Origin: Bacteroidota bacterium
GTDB taxonomy: Bacteria > Bacteroidota > Bacteroidia > Chitinophagales > Saprospiraceae
DNA: 60,525 nt
Assembly (NCBI GenBank): GCA_963169325.1
Contig: CAUJEY010000100.1
Coordinates: 1-60,525 of the forward strand
Direction of reading: 5' to 3'
The notes beneath the pieces were generated by a model, which saw nothing but the letters and a program-made list of their open reading frames with translations, did not search any database and was not told the DNA's origin. Positions 17,367 to 26,279 of the stretch are shown here, one piece after another. The position numbers and the translations under genes are program-made. Each line of letters starts with the position of its first letter. Positions within the stretch are counted from its first letter, which is position 1.

Positions 17367-19076
17367 ATGAAGACTCCTTGCCTGTTCTTTTTCACTGTTT
17401 ACGCGACGGCGCTCATGTCCCAACCTTCATTTTCCATCACCTTCCCGGCCGGCCTGGGCCCTGCCCCCGCGGATGGCCGTTTATTGCTGTTATTTTCCAA
17501 AAATGATACTGCCGAACCCCGCTTTCAGGTCAACGAGGAATACTCCAGCGCGCAGGTATTCGGCCTGAATGTAGACGGCTGGTCCGCTGGACAGGCGCAA
17601 ATATTTCGGGGCGATGAGTCCGGCTACCCGGTACGCAGCCTGCGCGACCTGCCGCCCGGCGAATACCTGGTGCAGGCGCTCTTGCACCGCTACGAAACGT
17701 TTCACCGCAAAGACGGTCATGTCGTGAAACTGCCGATGGACCGCGGTGAAGGCCAGCAGTGGAACCTGGCCCCCGGTAACCTGTACTCGGTACCGGTTAA
17801 AATTCAATTCGACCCTAAAAAGAGCGACATTTTCCGGATTAATCTGGACCAGGTCATTCCACCCATCGCGGAACCAGAAGACACCAAATACATCAAACAC
17901 ATCAAAATTCAGAGCAAACTGCTCACGGAGTTCTGGGGACGGCCCATGCACCTGGGCGCACACGTGCTGCTGCCCGAAGGCTGGGCGGAGCACCCCGACG
18001 TACACTATCCCCTCGCAATCTATCATGGGCATTTCCCGGCTGATTTTTCCGGCTTCCGCACCGAACCGCCCGACCCCAACCTGGCGCCCGATTACAGCGA
18101 ACGCTTTCACCTGCACGGCTACAACCGAATCGTGCAGCAAGAGGCGTACGATTTTTATAACATGTGGAGCGGGCCCAACTTTCCCCGGGTACTGGCGGTG
18201 GAAATCCAGCATCCCTGCCCGTATTACGACGACTCATACGCCGTCAACTCCGCCAACGTGGGGCCCTACGGCGATGCCATCATGTACGAACTGATTCCCG
18301 AAATCGAACGCCGCTTCCGGGGTATCGGCGAAGGCTGGGCGCGGTTTACTTATGGTGGCAGCACCGGCGGCTGGGAAGCCCTTGCCGTACAAACTTTTTA
18401 CCCCGACGAATTCAACGGCTGCTATGCCGCCTGCCCTGACCCCGTCGACTTTCGGGCCTTTGTGACCGTCAACCTGTACGAAGATAAAAACGCTTATTAC
18501 CGGCAGGGGGATTTCGATCGTATCCTGCGCCCCTCCAAACGGAATTACCTGGGACACCTTTCGGCCACGCTCCAAAGCTCCAGTCACCTGGAATTGGCCC
18601 TGGGCGACAAAAGCCGCAGTGGCGGGCAGTTCGATATCTGGGAAGCGGTGAATTCACCCGTCGGCCCCGACGGCTACCCCGTACCGGTATGGGACAAAGA
18701 AACCGGCGAAATCAATACCGCTGTGACGGCGCACTGGCGTGAAAACTACGACCTGGCCTATATCCTGAAACGCGACTGGGCCATTCTGGGCCCCAAGCTC
18801 CGGGGCAAAATCCACGTTTACTGCGGCGATATGGACAACTTCTACCTCAACAACAGTGTGTACCTGCTCGAAGACATCCTCAAAGCCCTCGACAACCCGC
18901 CCTACGACGGCGAAGTGGCCTACGGCGACCGCGCCGAACACTGCTGGAATGGCGATCCCACGCAACCCAATGCCATCAGCCGGTTGCGGTATCACCGGTA
19001 TTTTATTCCAAAATGGACGGAAGAGATGCAGAAAAGAGCGCCGAAGGGAGTGGATTTGATGGGGTGGCGGTATTAG
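17367..19076 (+). CDS. Secreted alpha/beta-hydrolase, putative esterase
   Basis: 569 residues from the ATG at 17367, which opens the signal peptide MKTPCLFFFTVYATALMSQP; the frame extends upstream to 17223 but with no signal. An N-terminal beta-rich domain (20-190) precedes an esterase-D-like core: HVLLPEGWAEHP, YPLAIYHGHFPADF, and nucleophile elbow YGGSTGGWEAL (Ser in GGSTGG). CPYYDDSYAVNSANVGPYGDAIMYELIPEIE resembles the segment before the elbow in this fold; RAEHCWNG near the end probably supplies the catalytic His. Substrate is unknown. A perfect -7 box TACATTTG lies at 17333-17340, 27 nt before the start, though I see no good -33 TTG. Confidence 0.82.
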   Translation: MKTPCLFFFTVYATALMSQPSFSITFPAGLGPAPADGRLLLLFSKNDTAEPRFQVNEEYSSAQVFGLNVDGWSAGQAQIFRGDESGYPVRSLRDLPPGEYLVQALLHRYETFHRKDGHVVKLPMDRGEGQQWNLAPGNLYSVPVKIQFDPKKSDIFRINLDQVIPPIAEPEDTKYIKHIKIQSKLLTEFWGRPMHLGAHVLLPEGWAEHPDVHYPLAIYHGHFPADFSGFRTEPPDPNLAPDYSERFHLHGYNRIVQQEAYDFYNMWSGPNFPRVLAVEIQHPCPYYDDSYAVNSANVGPYGDAIMYELIPEIERRFRGIGEGWARFTYGGSTGGWEALAVQTFYPDEFNGCYAACPDPVDFRAFVTVNLYEDKNAYYRQGDFDRILRPSKRNYLGHLSATLQSSSHLELALGDKSRSGGQFDIWEAVNSPVGPDGYPVPVWDKETGEINTAVTAHWRENYDLAYILKRDWAILGPKLRGKIHVYCGDMDNFYLNNSVYLLEDILKALDNPPYDGEVAYGDRAEHCWNGDPTQPNAISRLRYHRYFIPKWTEEMQKRAPKGVDLMGWRY

Positions 19077-19084
19077 CCCTAACG

Positions 19085-19405
19085 TTATACGTTAGGGACC
19101 GGACTCATCTCTAATGATAATACTAATCTACCCCCAAGACCTCTTTGTACTATGCGCATCAAGGTAGATAAACGGATGTCGGAGCCATCGTTTTCAATGC
19201 GGGAAATATATGCCTTGGTCGTACCGGCTCGTTCGGCTAATTCTTGCTGTGTCATGTTGAGGCTTCTGCGAGCCTCTCCAATCAGTACCCCTAGTTTGAA
19301 TGCTTCGTATTCTTGCTCGAACCGTGTCCGACGGGGTTCCCCTCGTTTGCCATACTTCTTTTCCAGATGGGATTCAAAAGTGGTAATATTTTCATTTTTT
19401 TTCAT
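19085..19405 (-). CDS. XRE-family helix-turn-helix regulator, antitoxin-like
   Basis: 106 residues. Helix-turn-helix at about 42-95 (LGVLIGEARRSLNMTQQELAERAGTTKAYISRIENDGSDIRLSTLMRIVQRGLGGRL), the HigA/XRE type. The charged N-terminus (HLEKKYGKRGEPRRTRFEQEYEAFKLG) is typical of antitoxins that sit downstream of RelE/HigB-like toxins. No full toxin gene is present; only a nine-codon frame overlapping the start remains (19392-19421). It converges on the esterase gene with 8 nt between the stops. Confidence 0.88.
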   Translation of the reverse strand: MKKNENITTFESHLEKKYGKRGEPRRTRFEQEYEAFKLGVLIGEARRSLNMTQQELAERAGTTKAYISRIENDGSDIRLSTLMRIVQRGLGGRLVLSLEMSPVPNV

Positions 19406-19421
19406 CGAAGTATTCTTTCAT
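19392..19421 (-). pseudogene. Possible remnant of a toxin gene (nine codons)
   Basis: A nine-codon frame, MKEYFDEKK, ends inside the antitoxin start region in the overlapping ATGA-type arrangement common for toxin-antitoxin pairs. It looks like the carboxyl tail of a RelE/HigB-type toxin. An in-frame stop lies two codons upstream, and no longer toxin sequence was seen. A chance frame is a real alternative. Confidence 0.25.
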
Positions 19422-19600
19422 AATTTAGGGTTTGAAAATGAGAATAGTTCTCATGGCACAAAGTTATCTAATTAGGAAACTTTTTACAAATTTGTTTTTA
19501 TGTGTCGCGCAAATTTAAAACAAAAAAGTATTTTTTAAAACAAAAAGGTTTAAGTTAGTAACTTATTCTTAAAATGCTTTTGAACAAAATTATTAAGCAA

Positions 19601-22600
19601 ATGAAACCATCCATCTCCCTCCTTCTCCTCTCCCTCACCACCACATTCCTCTCCGCCCAAACCGACGCCCGCCTCTTCCGCATGCCCGACGTATCGGCCA
19701 CGCAGATCACGTTTGTGTACGGCGACGACGTATGGATTGTGTCGAAACAAGGCGGCACGGCAACCAAAATCAGCTCGCCGCCCGGCTCGGAAATGTTTCC
19801 GCGTTTTTCACCGGATGGCCGCAGCATCGCCTTTACCGGCAACTACGACGGCAACCCCGACATCTACACCATTCCCGCCGCCGGCGGTATCCCCACCCGC
19901 GTAACACACCACGGCATGTCTGACATCCTGCAGGATTGGTTTCCCGACGGGAAAAGCCTGCTGTATACGTCCAGTATGCACAGCGGCAAACAGCGGTTTT
20001 CGCAATTTTACAAAGTATCCGCCGCAGGCGGGCTGCCCGAAAAAATGCCGCCGGCTTTTGGCGAGTTTGCTTGCTTTTCTCCCGACGGGAGCAAAATCGC
20101 GTTCGTACTCAAATCGCAGGCCTTTCGCACCTGGAAACGGTACCGGGGCGGCACGGCAGCCGATGTGCATACCTTCGACCTGAACACGCTGGCTTCTGAA
20201 AACATCACGAAAAACGACGCCAACGACGAATTTCCCATGTGGCACGGCAACCTTATTTATTACCTCTCCGATGCCGGACCGGAAAAACGCCTCAACATTT
20301 GGTCGTACGACCTGCGGTCGAAAAAACGGGAACAAATCACCAAATTCAAAGACTTCGACATCGCGTTCCCAGCCCTGGGCCCGGAAGATATCGTCTTTAC
20401 CGCCGGCGGTAAAATGTACCTGCTGAAGCTGGCCGGCGAATCGCTCTCCGAAGTGAATATCCGGGTGGTAGCCGATTTTGCTGCCGTCAAACCCCGCCGG
20501 GAAAACGTTCGCAAGTTGGTCGCCAATTACAGCCTGGCGCCCGACGGCAACCGGCTGCTGGTGGAAGCCCGGGGCGAAGTATTTAATGTACCGGCGCAAA
20601 AAGGATTTACAACTAACCTCTCGCAAAACAGCGGCTCGGCGGAACGTTTCCCGGCCTGGTCGCCCGACGGCCGGTATGCCGCCTGGTGGTCCGACAAAAA
20701 AGGCGAATACCAACTGGAACTGCACGATCTGACCCGCCCCAACCAAACCGAAACCCTGACCAACTTCACGTCCGGCTTCCGGTACAACCTCTATTGGTCG
20801 CCCGACAGCAAAAAATTGGTTTTTGTGGATCAGGCGATGAAAATTCAGGTGTACGACCGCGATACAAAAACCACCACTGTCATGGACCAGGCGCTGGATT
20901 TTTTCGAAGGCGCCCTGCGCAATTTCCGCGTATCCTGGTCGGCCGACAGCCGCTGGATCACGTATGACAGGGGGCTGGACAATGGCAATCCGGCCATTTT
21001 TCTGTACGATACCCGGGATAAAAAACTTCACCAGGTGACCTCCGGTTTTTACGCGGACTACGGTCCGGTGTTCGACCGGGAAGGGAAATACCTCTACTTC
21101 CTCACCAACCGGCAGTTTAGCCCCACGTACAGCGAGTTTGAAAATGCCTGGGTGTACAATAAGTCCAGCCAGATCGCCGCAGTTACGCTGCGTAAGGATG
21201 TCGTTTCGCCAGTGTATATCCAAAACGATACGGTGGCGCTAAAAACAGATAAAAAGGAGGACTTAAAAGAAAAGGCCGATGAGCAGAAAGACTCTACGAA
21301 GGTAGAGCCGGTCAATATCGATCTGGACGGTTTTGAGCGCCGGGTAGTTATCCTGCCACCGCAAGCCGGCAACTACGGCGCCCTTTCCGTTTCCGGTGAT
21401 AAGTTGTTGTTTTTGAAAGTTCTGCCACCGTCTGCCGAAGGAGAACAGAACGTTGCATTAAAGTTTTTCGACTTTAAAGCACGCGAGGAAAAACAAATCA
21501 TGGACGGTGTGAATGGTTATGAACTCTCGGCCGACGGCAAAAAAGTGCTGGTGATCAAAAAGGACGCTGTGGCAGTAGTGGCGCCGGAGCCCGATCAAAA
21601 AATGGACAAGCCGGTGCCGCTCGACAACCTGGAAATGACGCTGGCGCCCCGCGATGAATGGCAGCAGATTTTTGCCGATGTCTGGCGCCTGGAGCGCGAT
21701 TTTTTTTATGAAAAAGAAATGCACGGCGTCGACTGGCCGGCCATGCGCAAACAATACGGCGACCTGATCGCTTATGCCGCTACCCGCAGCGATGTTAACT
21801 TCCTCATCGGCGAACTGATCGGCGAACTCAACGCCTCCCATACCTATCGCGGCGGCGGCGACCTGGAACAGCCCAAACAAAAAAATACCGGTTATCTGGG
21901 CGTTGATTGGGTTGCGGAAAACGGTTACTACCGGATCAAAAAAATCGTACGCAGCGCCCCTTGGGATACGGAAGTACGTTCTTCGCTGGATGCGCCCGGC
22001 CTCAACGTAAACGAAGGTGATTATATCCTGGCCGTGAACGGACAACCCTTAGATACCCGTACGGATCCCTGGGCAACCTTCGAAGGACTGGCCGGCGTCA
22101 CGGTCGAGCTCACGGTCAGCACCACTCCCGGGTGGAACAATGCCCGGAACATTGTGGTGACCACCCTCAAAGACGAAACGCGTCTGCGAAACTTGGCCTG
22201 GATTGAAGAAAACCGCCGGCTGGTGGATCAGGCTTCGGGCGGCAAAATCGGCTATATCTACGTGCCCAGTACGGGCATCGACGGGCAAAACGAACTGGTG
22301 CGGATGTTTTATGCGCAGTGGAACAAGGATGGCCTGATCGTGGATGAGCGGTTCAACAACGGCGGCCAGATACCCGACCGCTTTATCGAACTGCTCAATC
22401 GCAAACCGCTGGCTTTCTGGGCCGTGCGCGACGGCAAAACCTGGCGTTGGCCACCGGTGGGGCATTTTGGACCAAAAGCCATGCTCATCAACGGCTGGAG
22501 TGGTTCGGGCGGCGATGCTTTCCCCGACTATTTCCGCAAGGCCGGTCTGGGCCCATTGATCGGCACCCGCACCTGGGGCGGCCTGATCGGGATCAGCGGC

Positions 22601-22843
22601 TCTCCTCAACTCATCGACGGGGGTAGCGTGACCGTGCCCACTTTCCGGATGTATAACCCCGATGGAACCTGGTTTAAGGAAGGCTACGGAGTAGATCCCG
22701 ATATCGAAGTGTTGGAAGACCCCACGGCGCTGGCTCGCGGGAAAGACCCACAACTGGAACGCGCTATTCAGGAAGTGATGCTGAAACTAAAGGACGCGAA
22801 ACCGGTGGTGCCGCCGCCGCCGGCGAAGGAGAACCGGCAATGA
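19601..22843 (+). CDS. Tricorn-type protease (beta-propellers, PDZ, S41 peptidase)
   Basis: 1080 residues from the ATG at 19601, which opens the signal peptide MKPSISLLLLSLTTTFLSAQ; 19574 is an alternative ATG that would place a basic stretch before it. Layout: two beta-propellers with repeated SPDG / SADS blades (about 25-340 and 340-660), a helical S41 N-terminal segment (DEWQQIFADVWRLERDFFYE), a PDZ domain (about 760-850: GYLGVDW, DYILAVNGQPL) and the S41 peptidase core with the nucleophile in NGWSGSGGDAFPDYF and TWGGLIGISG. It acts in the periplasm or outside on peptides. Stands alone between the antitoxin-like gene and metK. Confidence 0.93.
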   Translation: MKPSISLLLLSLTTTFLSAQTDARLFRMPDVSATQITFVYGDDVWIVSKQGGTATKISSPPGSEMFPRFSPDGRSIAFTGNYDGNPDIYTIPAAGGIPTRVTHHGMSDILQDWFPDGKSLLYTSSMHSGKQRFSQFYKVSAAGGLPEKMPPAFGEFACFSPDGSKIAFVLKSQAFRTWKRYRGGTAADVHTFDLNTLASENITKNDANDEFPMWHGNLIYYLSDAGPEKRLNIWSYDLRSKKREQITKFKDFDIAFPALGPEDIVFTAGGKMYLLKLAGESLSEVNIRVVADFAAVKPRRENVRKLVANYSLAPDGNRLLVEARGEVFNVPAQKGFTTNLSQNSGSAERFPAWSPDGRYAAWWSDKKGEYQLELHDLTRPNQTETLTNFTSGFRYNLYWSPDSKKLVFVDQAMKIQVYDRDTKTTTVMDQALDFFEGALRNFRVSWSADSRWITYDRGLDNGNPAIFLYDTRDKKLHQVTSGFYADYGPVFDREGKYLYFLTNRQFSPTYSEFENAWVYNKSSQIAAVTLRKDVVSPVYIQNDTVALKTDKKEDLKEKADEQKDSTKVEPVNIDLDGFERRVVILPPQAGNYGALSVSGDKLLFLKVLPPSAEGEQNVALKFFDFKAREEKQIMDGVNGYELSADGKKVLVIKKDAVAVVAPEPDQKMDKPVPLDNLEMTLAPRDEWQQIFADVWRLERDFFYEKEMHGVDWPAMRKQYGDLIAYAATRSDVNFLIGELIGELNASHTYRGGGDLEQPKQKNTGYLGVDWVAENGYYRIKKIVRSAPWDTEVRSSLDAPGLNVNEGDYILAVNGQPLDTRTDPWATFEGLAGVTVELTVSTTPGWNNARNIVVTTLKDETRLRNLAWIEENRRLVDQASGGKIGYIYVPSTGIDGQNELVRMFYAQWNKDGLIVDERFNNGGQIPDRFIELLNRKPLAFWAVRDGKTWRWPPVGHFGPKAMLINGWSGSGGDAFPDYFRKAGLGPLIGTRTWGGLIGISGSPQLIDGGSVTVPTFRMYNPDGTWFKEGYGVDPDIEVLEDPTALARGKDPQLERAIQEVMLKLKDAKPVVPPPPAKENRQ

Positions 22844-22875
22844 AGGAAGGGGTTATTGGGGTTGTGAGAAAACAA

Positions 22876-23167
22876 TAGTCCAGGATTTTAAGAGTGGGGC
22901 TGTGTCAAAAGGGCATTCTACATTTTTCCCGCAGTAGATTATTTTAATTCACCACGGAAGTAGAATATCGAATGTCGAACAAGGAATATCGAATGTCGAA
23001 GTTGCGTAGAGTACACCGCATCACGGAACGCACTACGGGTATTTCGACATTCGATATTTCTTGTTCGACATTCGATATTCTCCGTGTCTCTGTGGTAAAA
23101 AATTTGTCGCAGTCTTCTTGCAAAAGACTTTTGACACAACCTCACTCTAAAACTGCCCGGACTATTA
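22876..23167. repeat. Nested inverted repeat, MITE-like, between Tricorn and metK genes
   Basis: Outer arms 22891-22911 and 23128-23148 match 19 of 21 positions as reverse complements and contain TGTGTCAAAAG, a sequence resembling insertion-sequence ends; pairing continues imperfectly outward to the metK stop. Inner arms 22963-23000 and 23043-23080 match 37 of 38 and are built from the words GAATATCGAA and TGTCGAA. No transposase frame is inside. This fills the 321-nt gap between two convergent genes and could also end transcription from both sides. Confidence 0.75.
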
Positions 23168-24412
23168 ATTCAACTGAAATGCCTTTTGGATATCCGCCAC
23201 GGCGTCCAGTTTTTCCCAGGTAAACGTCTCGACCTCCCGTTTTTCCGCCTTGCCGTTGAGGCCGATGAGTACGGTTTTCTTCTGCGGCTCCCGGCCGAAG
23301 TGGCCATAAGCGGCAGTTTCAGAGAAGATCGGATTTTTCAGTCCGTAACGTTTTACGATGGCTGCCGGGCGCAGGTCGAATATTGCCGACAATTTTTGGG
23401 CGATTTCGCCGTCGCTCAGACCTTTTATTTTACAAGTGCCGTAGGTGGTAACATACAAGCCCACGGGTTTGGAAACGCCGATGGCATACGCCACCTGTAC
23501 CAAAGCCTGGCTGCACAGGCCCGAGGCCACTAAGTTTTTAGCAATATGGCGGGTGGCATAAGCCGCCGAGCGGTCCACTTTGGAGGCGTCTTTACCACTG
23601 AACGCGCCGCCGCCGTGGGCGCCTTTGCCGCCGTAGGTATCCACAATAATTTTGCGGCCGGTGAGGCCGGTATCACCGTGCGGGCCGCCGATAACGAACT
23701 TGCCCGTCGGGTTGATATAGTATTGGATATCGGCCGTAAAGAGGCGTTGCAGCCGTTTCGGCAGATTCTTTTTAACACGTGGGATCACGATCCGCTGAAT
23801 GTCGCGGGAAATTTGTTCCTGGCCGACGTTTTCGTCGTGCTGGGTGCTGACCACGATGGTGTCGATTTTTTTCGGCACGTGTTTGTCGGTGTATTCGATG
23901 GTCACCTGACTTTTAGCATCGGGGCGCAGGTATTTCATTTGTTTACCTTCGTGGCGGATGGCCGATAGTTCGAGCAGGATGCTGTGGGCCAGGTCGAGGG
24001 CCAGCGGCATGTAATTATCCGTTTCGTCGGTGGCATAGCCGAACATCATGCCCTGGTCGCCGGCGCCCTGGTCATTTTCGCTTTTACCAACGTCAACGCC
24101 TTGGGCTATATCGGCGCTTTGTTCGTGTATAGCGCTGATTACGCCGCAACTTTTCGCCTCGAAGTAGTACTCGGCCTTAGTGTAGCCGATGCGTTCGATG
24201 GTGCGGCGCGCGGTTTCCTGCACGTCAACATAGGCATGCGAGCGCACTTCACCGGCCACGACCACGAGGCCGGTGGTGACGAGCGTTTCGCAAGCGACTT
24301 TGGAGTTAGGATCCTGTTTCAGAAACTCATCGAGAATGGCGTCGCTGATCTGGTCCGCTACTTTATCGGGATGTCCTTCGGATACGGATTCGGAAGTGAA
24401 TAGGTATGACAT
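23165..24412 (-). CDS. metK: S-adenosylmethionine synthase
   Basis: 415 residues from the ATG at 24412 ([17 protein letters not shown]). A longer frame to 24487 exists, but its extra codons are translated word repeats, so it is rejected. Makes SAM from methionine and ATP in the cytoplasm. Signatures: [69 protein letters not shown] (ATP/phosphate loop), [19 protein letters not shown] and the C-terminal FGREPQ motif. Length is slightly above the usual 380-400. A -7 box (TACCTTTG) lies at 24525-24532, so the mRNA would carry the heptamer array in its leader. Confidence 0.97.
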   Translation of the reverse strand: MSYLFTSESVSEGHPDKVADQISDAILDEFLKQDPNSKVACETLVTTGLVVVAGEVRSHAYVDVQETARRTIERIGYTKAEYYFEAKSCGVISAIHEQSADIAQGVDVGKSENDQGAGDQGMMFGYATDETDNYMPLALDLAHSILLELSAIRHEGKQMKYLRPDAKSQVTIEYTDKHVPKKIDTIVVSTQHDENVGQEQISRDIQRIVIPRVKKNLPKRLQRLFTADIQYYINPTGKFVIGGPHGDTGLTGRKIIVDTYGGKGAHGGGAFSGKDASKVDRSAAYATRHIAKNLVASGLCSQALVQVAYAIGVSKPVGLYVTTYGTCKIKGLSDGEIAQKLSAIFDLRPAAIVKRYGLKNPIFSETAAYGHFGREPQKKTVLIGLNGKAEKREVETFTWEKLDAVADIQKAFQLN

Positions 24413-24417
24413 GAAAA

Positions 24418-24510
24418 AGTTTTGAGTTTTGAGTTTTGAGTTTTGAGTGGTGGGTTTTGAGTTAATGGGTTGGTTTAAACAACTCAAAACTCATTACTCA
24501 CCACTCAAAC
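24418..24510. repeat. Heptamer array in the metK leader, partly fold-back
   Basis: Six units (AGTTTTG four times, AGTGGTG, GGTTTTG) at 24418-24459 are followed by complementary words (ACTCAAA, ACTCACC) at 24481-24510. It starts 5 nt upstream of the metK ATG (minus strand) and would form a hairpin in the leader, close to the ribosome entry site. Confidence 0.88.
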
Positions 24511-24524
24511 CTGTAAAAGCGGCG

Positions 24525-24532
24525 CAAAGGTA
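24525..24532 (-). promoter_or_regulatory. Candidate -7 promoter box for metK
   Basis: Read on the minus strand the sequence is TACCTTTG, fitting the Bacteroidota -7 consensus TAnnTTTG, about 113 nt before the metK start. I see no good -33 TTG at the right distance. Confidence 0.4.
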
Positions 24533-24663
24533 GAGATTCCCCGGCGGAAAAACAGGTTTGAAAAGATCGACTAACCAAAAAGTGTGCCACCCACAGCAAA
24601 ATGCGGCGGAATAACAAAATGTGGCGCGAGGTTATTGATTGAAGGATTTTGACCGGATTGTTT

Positions 24664-25047
24664 TTAAAATTCTGCAAGGAGCGCGTCGATCTCTTTAAAC
24701 GCTTGTAAATCCTTGATCACATACTGTACTGCCCCGGAAGCAATAGTCTGCAACGCTACGCCGTAATGTTCCTGGGCGGAGAGCATAATGACCTTTTGGT
24801 CGGGCGCAGTTTTGTGAATCGTTTGCAGAATGGCCAGGCCGTTTTTAGCGTCCTTTACATTGGAATCCAGGTAATAATCGAGAATGATGACATCGGGGTA
24901 TTCATCGAGGTGCTCTAAACATGCTTCACCGGTGGAGAAGGTGGTAACGGTGTATCCGCCCTGTTCTTCCAGGTGATCGGCCAGCATGGTAGCGAACATT
25001 TTGTCATCATCCACTACGAATATCTTCTTGCTTGTATTTTCCATCAC
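24664..25047 (-). CDS. Stand-alone response-regulator receiver domain
   Basis: 127 residues, a CheY-like receiver with nothing attached. Acidic pocket VVDDDKMFA, phosphoacceptor Asp in VIILDYYLDS, switch Ser in VIMLSAQEH and Lys in YVIKDLQAF are all visible. The first two codons are both ATG, so the start is 25047 or 25044. No kinase gene is adjacent; the hybrid kinase at 28.7 kb carries its own receiver and HPt and could share a relay, which is inference. Such single receivers often act on protein partners rather than DNA. Confidence 0.92.
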   Translation of the reverse strand: MMENTSKKIFVVDDDKMFATMLADHLEEQGGYTVTTFSTGEACLEHLDEYPDVIILDYYLDSNVKDAKNGLAILQTIHKTAPDQKVIMLSAQEHYGVALQTIASGAVQYVIKDLQAFKEIDALLAEF

Positions 25048-25088
25048 TTCGTTTGTTTTGCCGCGAAGATAAACAGAAAAGTAAATAA

Positions 25089-26021
25089 TCAGCAGATCAA
25101 CGTTTTACGGAAATGGCTGGGCGGCCGGCCTTCAAATTTTTTAAATTGCAGGGTGAAATAGGCCAGGTTGTTGAATCCGGAGCGGTAGCAAACATCGGTG
25201 ACGCTGGTTTGTGGTTGGGTGAGCAATTGTTTGGCTAATTTGATGCGCTCCTGTAAAATAAATTCCAATGGGGAAATACCGAGTTCCTGCTTGAACCGCC
25301 GGAAAAAGTGGGGTTTGCTCATACAGGCCAGCCGGGCCAGTTGCTGGATGCTCAGGTTTTCAGTCAGGTGTTCGCGAATAAACTGAACAACATAAGCGAA
25401 ACGATGGCGGGTCTGTAAAACGGTGCATTGTTCCAGAAAAAGGGTGCGGACCTGGGTTTGCAACAGCCGGATCAACAACTCCTGAAGCGTAACATTGGCC
25501 AGTGCATCCTTTGCGATGTTGGTTTCGCCGGGAATGCGGATCAGGCGGCCCACCGTGTCGGCCAATTCATGCGAATTCCGAATATGAAACTGGTCCGGAT
25601 TGACCGCCCAAAGACCGCTTTCTTCCATGCGGGGGTACTTTTCGTTGAGCAGGTCGAGCGTGTTTTTTACCTGTTGCCGGTCAATTTCGAGGGCAACACA
25701 CTGAGTTGGATTATCCGGACGGGATTCCGGGAAATCGATCACCATGGGCGATGATTCGGGTACGATCACCGATTCGCCCGGCAAATATTCAAAGGGTTCT
25801 GCCCGCGGCAAATACATAACTTTTTTCCCGCGCAACATCGCAGTATATACCATGCCCTGAAACCGCAGTAACACCTGTTCGGTCGTTTGATGCGTTTCAA
25901 AAATGTTCAGTTCACAGTTATTGAACGAATAAACCGTACGGTTTTCCACCAGCGTCTTCAGGTCCCGTTCGGGTGTCAGCGCCACGGGTCGCAAGGGTAT
26001 TCCTTTCAGTAAGGTATCCAT
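25089..26021 (-). CDS. AraC-family regulator of the adjacent aldehyde dehydrogenase
   Basis: 310 residues. N-terminal sensing domain of the AraC_N type (VLLRFQGMVYTAMLRGKKVMYLPR, GESVIVPESSPMVIDFPES, CVALEIDRQQVKNTLDLLNEKYP) and C-terminal double helix-turn-helix (about 205-305: IREHLTENLSIQQLARLACMSKPHFFRRFKQELGISPLEFILQERI, CYRSGFNNLAYFTLQFKKFEGRPPSHFRK). It is transcribed away from the aldehyde dehydrogenase over a 258-nt gap. In many bacteria this trio (AraC_N regulator, aldehyde dehydrogenase, DUF779) forms an acetaldehyde-responsive module, so it probably activates the neighbouring pair. Confidence 0.9.
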   Translation of the reverse strand: MDTLLKGIPLRPVALTPERDLKTLVENRTVYSFNNCELNIFETHQTTEQVLLRFQGMVYTAMLRGKKVMYLPRAEPFEYLPGESVIVPESSPMVIDFPESRPDNPTQCVALEIDRQQVKNTLDLLNEKYPRMEESGLWAVNPDQFHIRNSHELADTVGRLIRIPGETNIAKDALANVTLQELLIRLLQTQVRTLFLEQCTVLQTRHRFAYVVQFIREHLTENLSIQQLARLACMSKPHFFRRFKQELGISPLEFILQERIKLAKQLLTQPQTSVTDVCYRSGFNNLAYFTLQFKKFEGRPPSHFRKTLIC

Positions 26022-26168
26022 ATCAAAGTTCGGTGAATCTCAATCGGGTGCTATTTCTTATGGCATTATAGCCCGGTTATTGCAGCCTTATTCGGCTTTT
26101 TTTCTCAAAAGTAAAGGGCATTATCCAATTCTTGTTCGTTTCGGGGCTTTGAATGCAAAAAAATGATA

Positions 26169-26229
26169 CGATCCTTATAAAATTGGATAGGATCGGGGAA
26201 TAGCGCCGGCAGACAGTGAAATAATTTTG
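26169..26229 (+). promoter_or_regulatory. Candidate activator site and -7 box before the aldehyde dehydrogenase
   Basis: An inverted pair CGATCC (26169-26174) and GGATCG (26190-26195), embedded in GATACGATCC / GATAGGATCG, lies upstream of a perfect -7 box TAATTTTG at 26222-26229. No -33 TTG is present at 17-23 nt from the box, which fits a promoter needing an activator such as the divergent AraC protein. Confidence 0.45.
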
Positions 26230-26279
26230 TGTATCAAATTTTTTATAAAATTTTTTAACACAAAATAACAATATAGAAG

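Noticed and set aside
22876-23167. Intact insertion sequence
   Set aside because: The element is under 300 nt and holds no transposase frame on either strand.
24413-24487. N-terminal extension of metK
   Set aside because: The codons are translated heptamer words; MetK homologs begin at [17 protein letters not shown]-like sequence.
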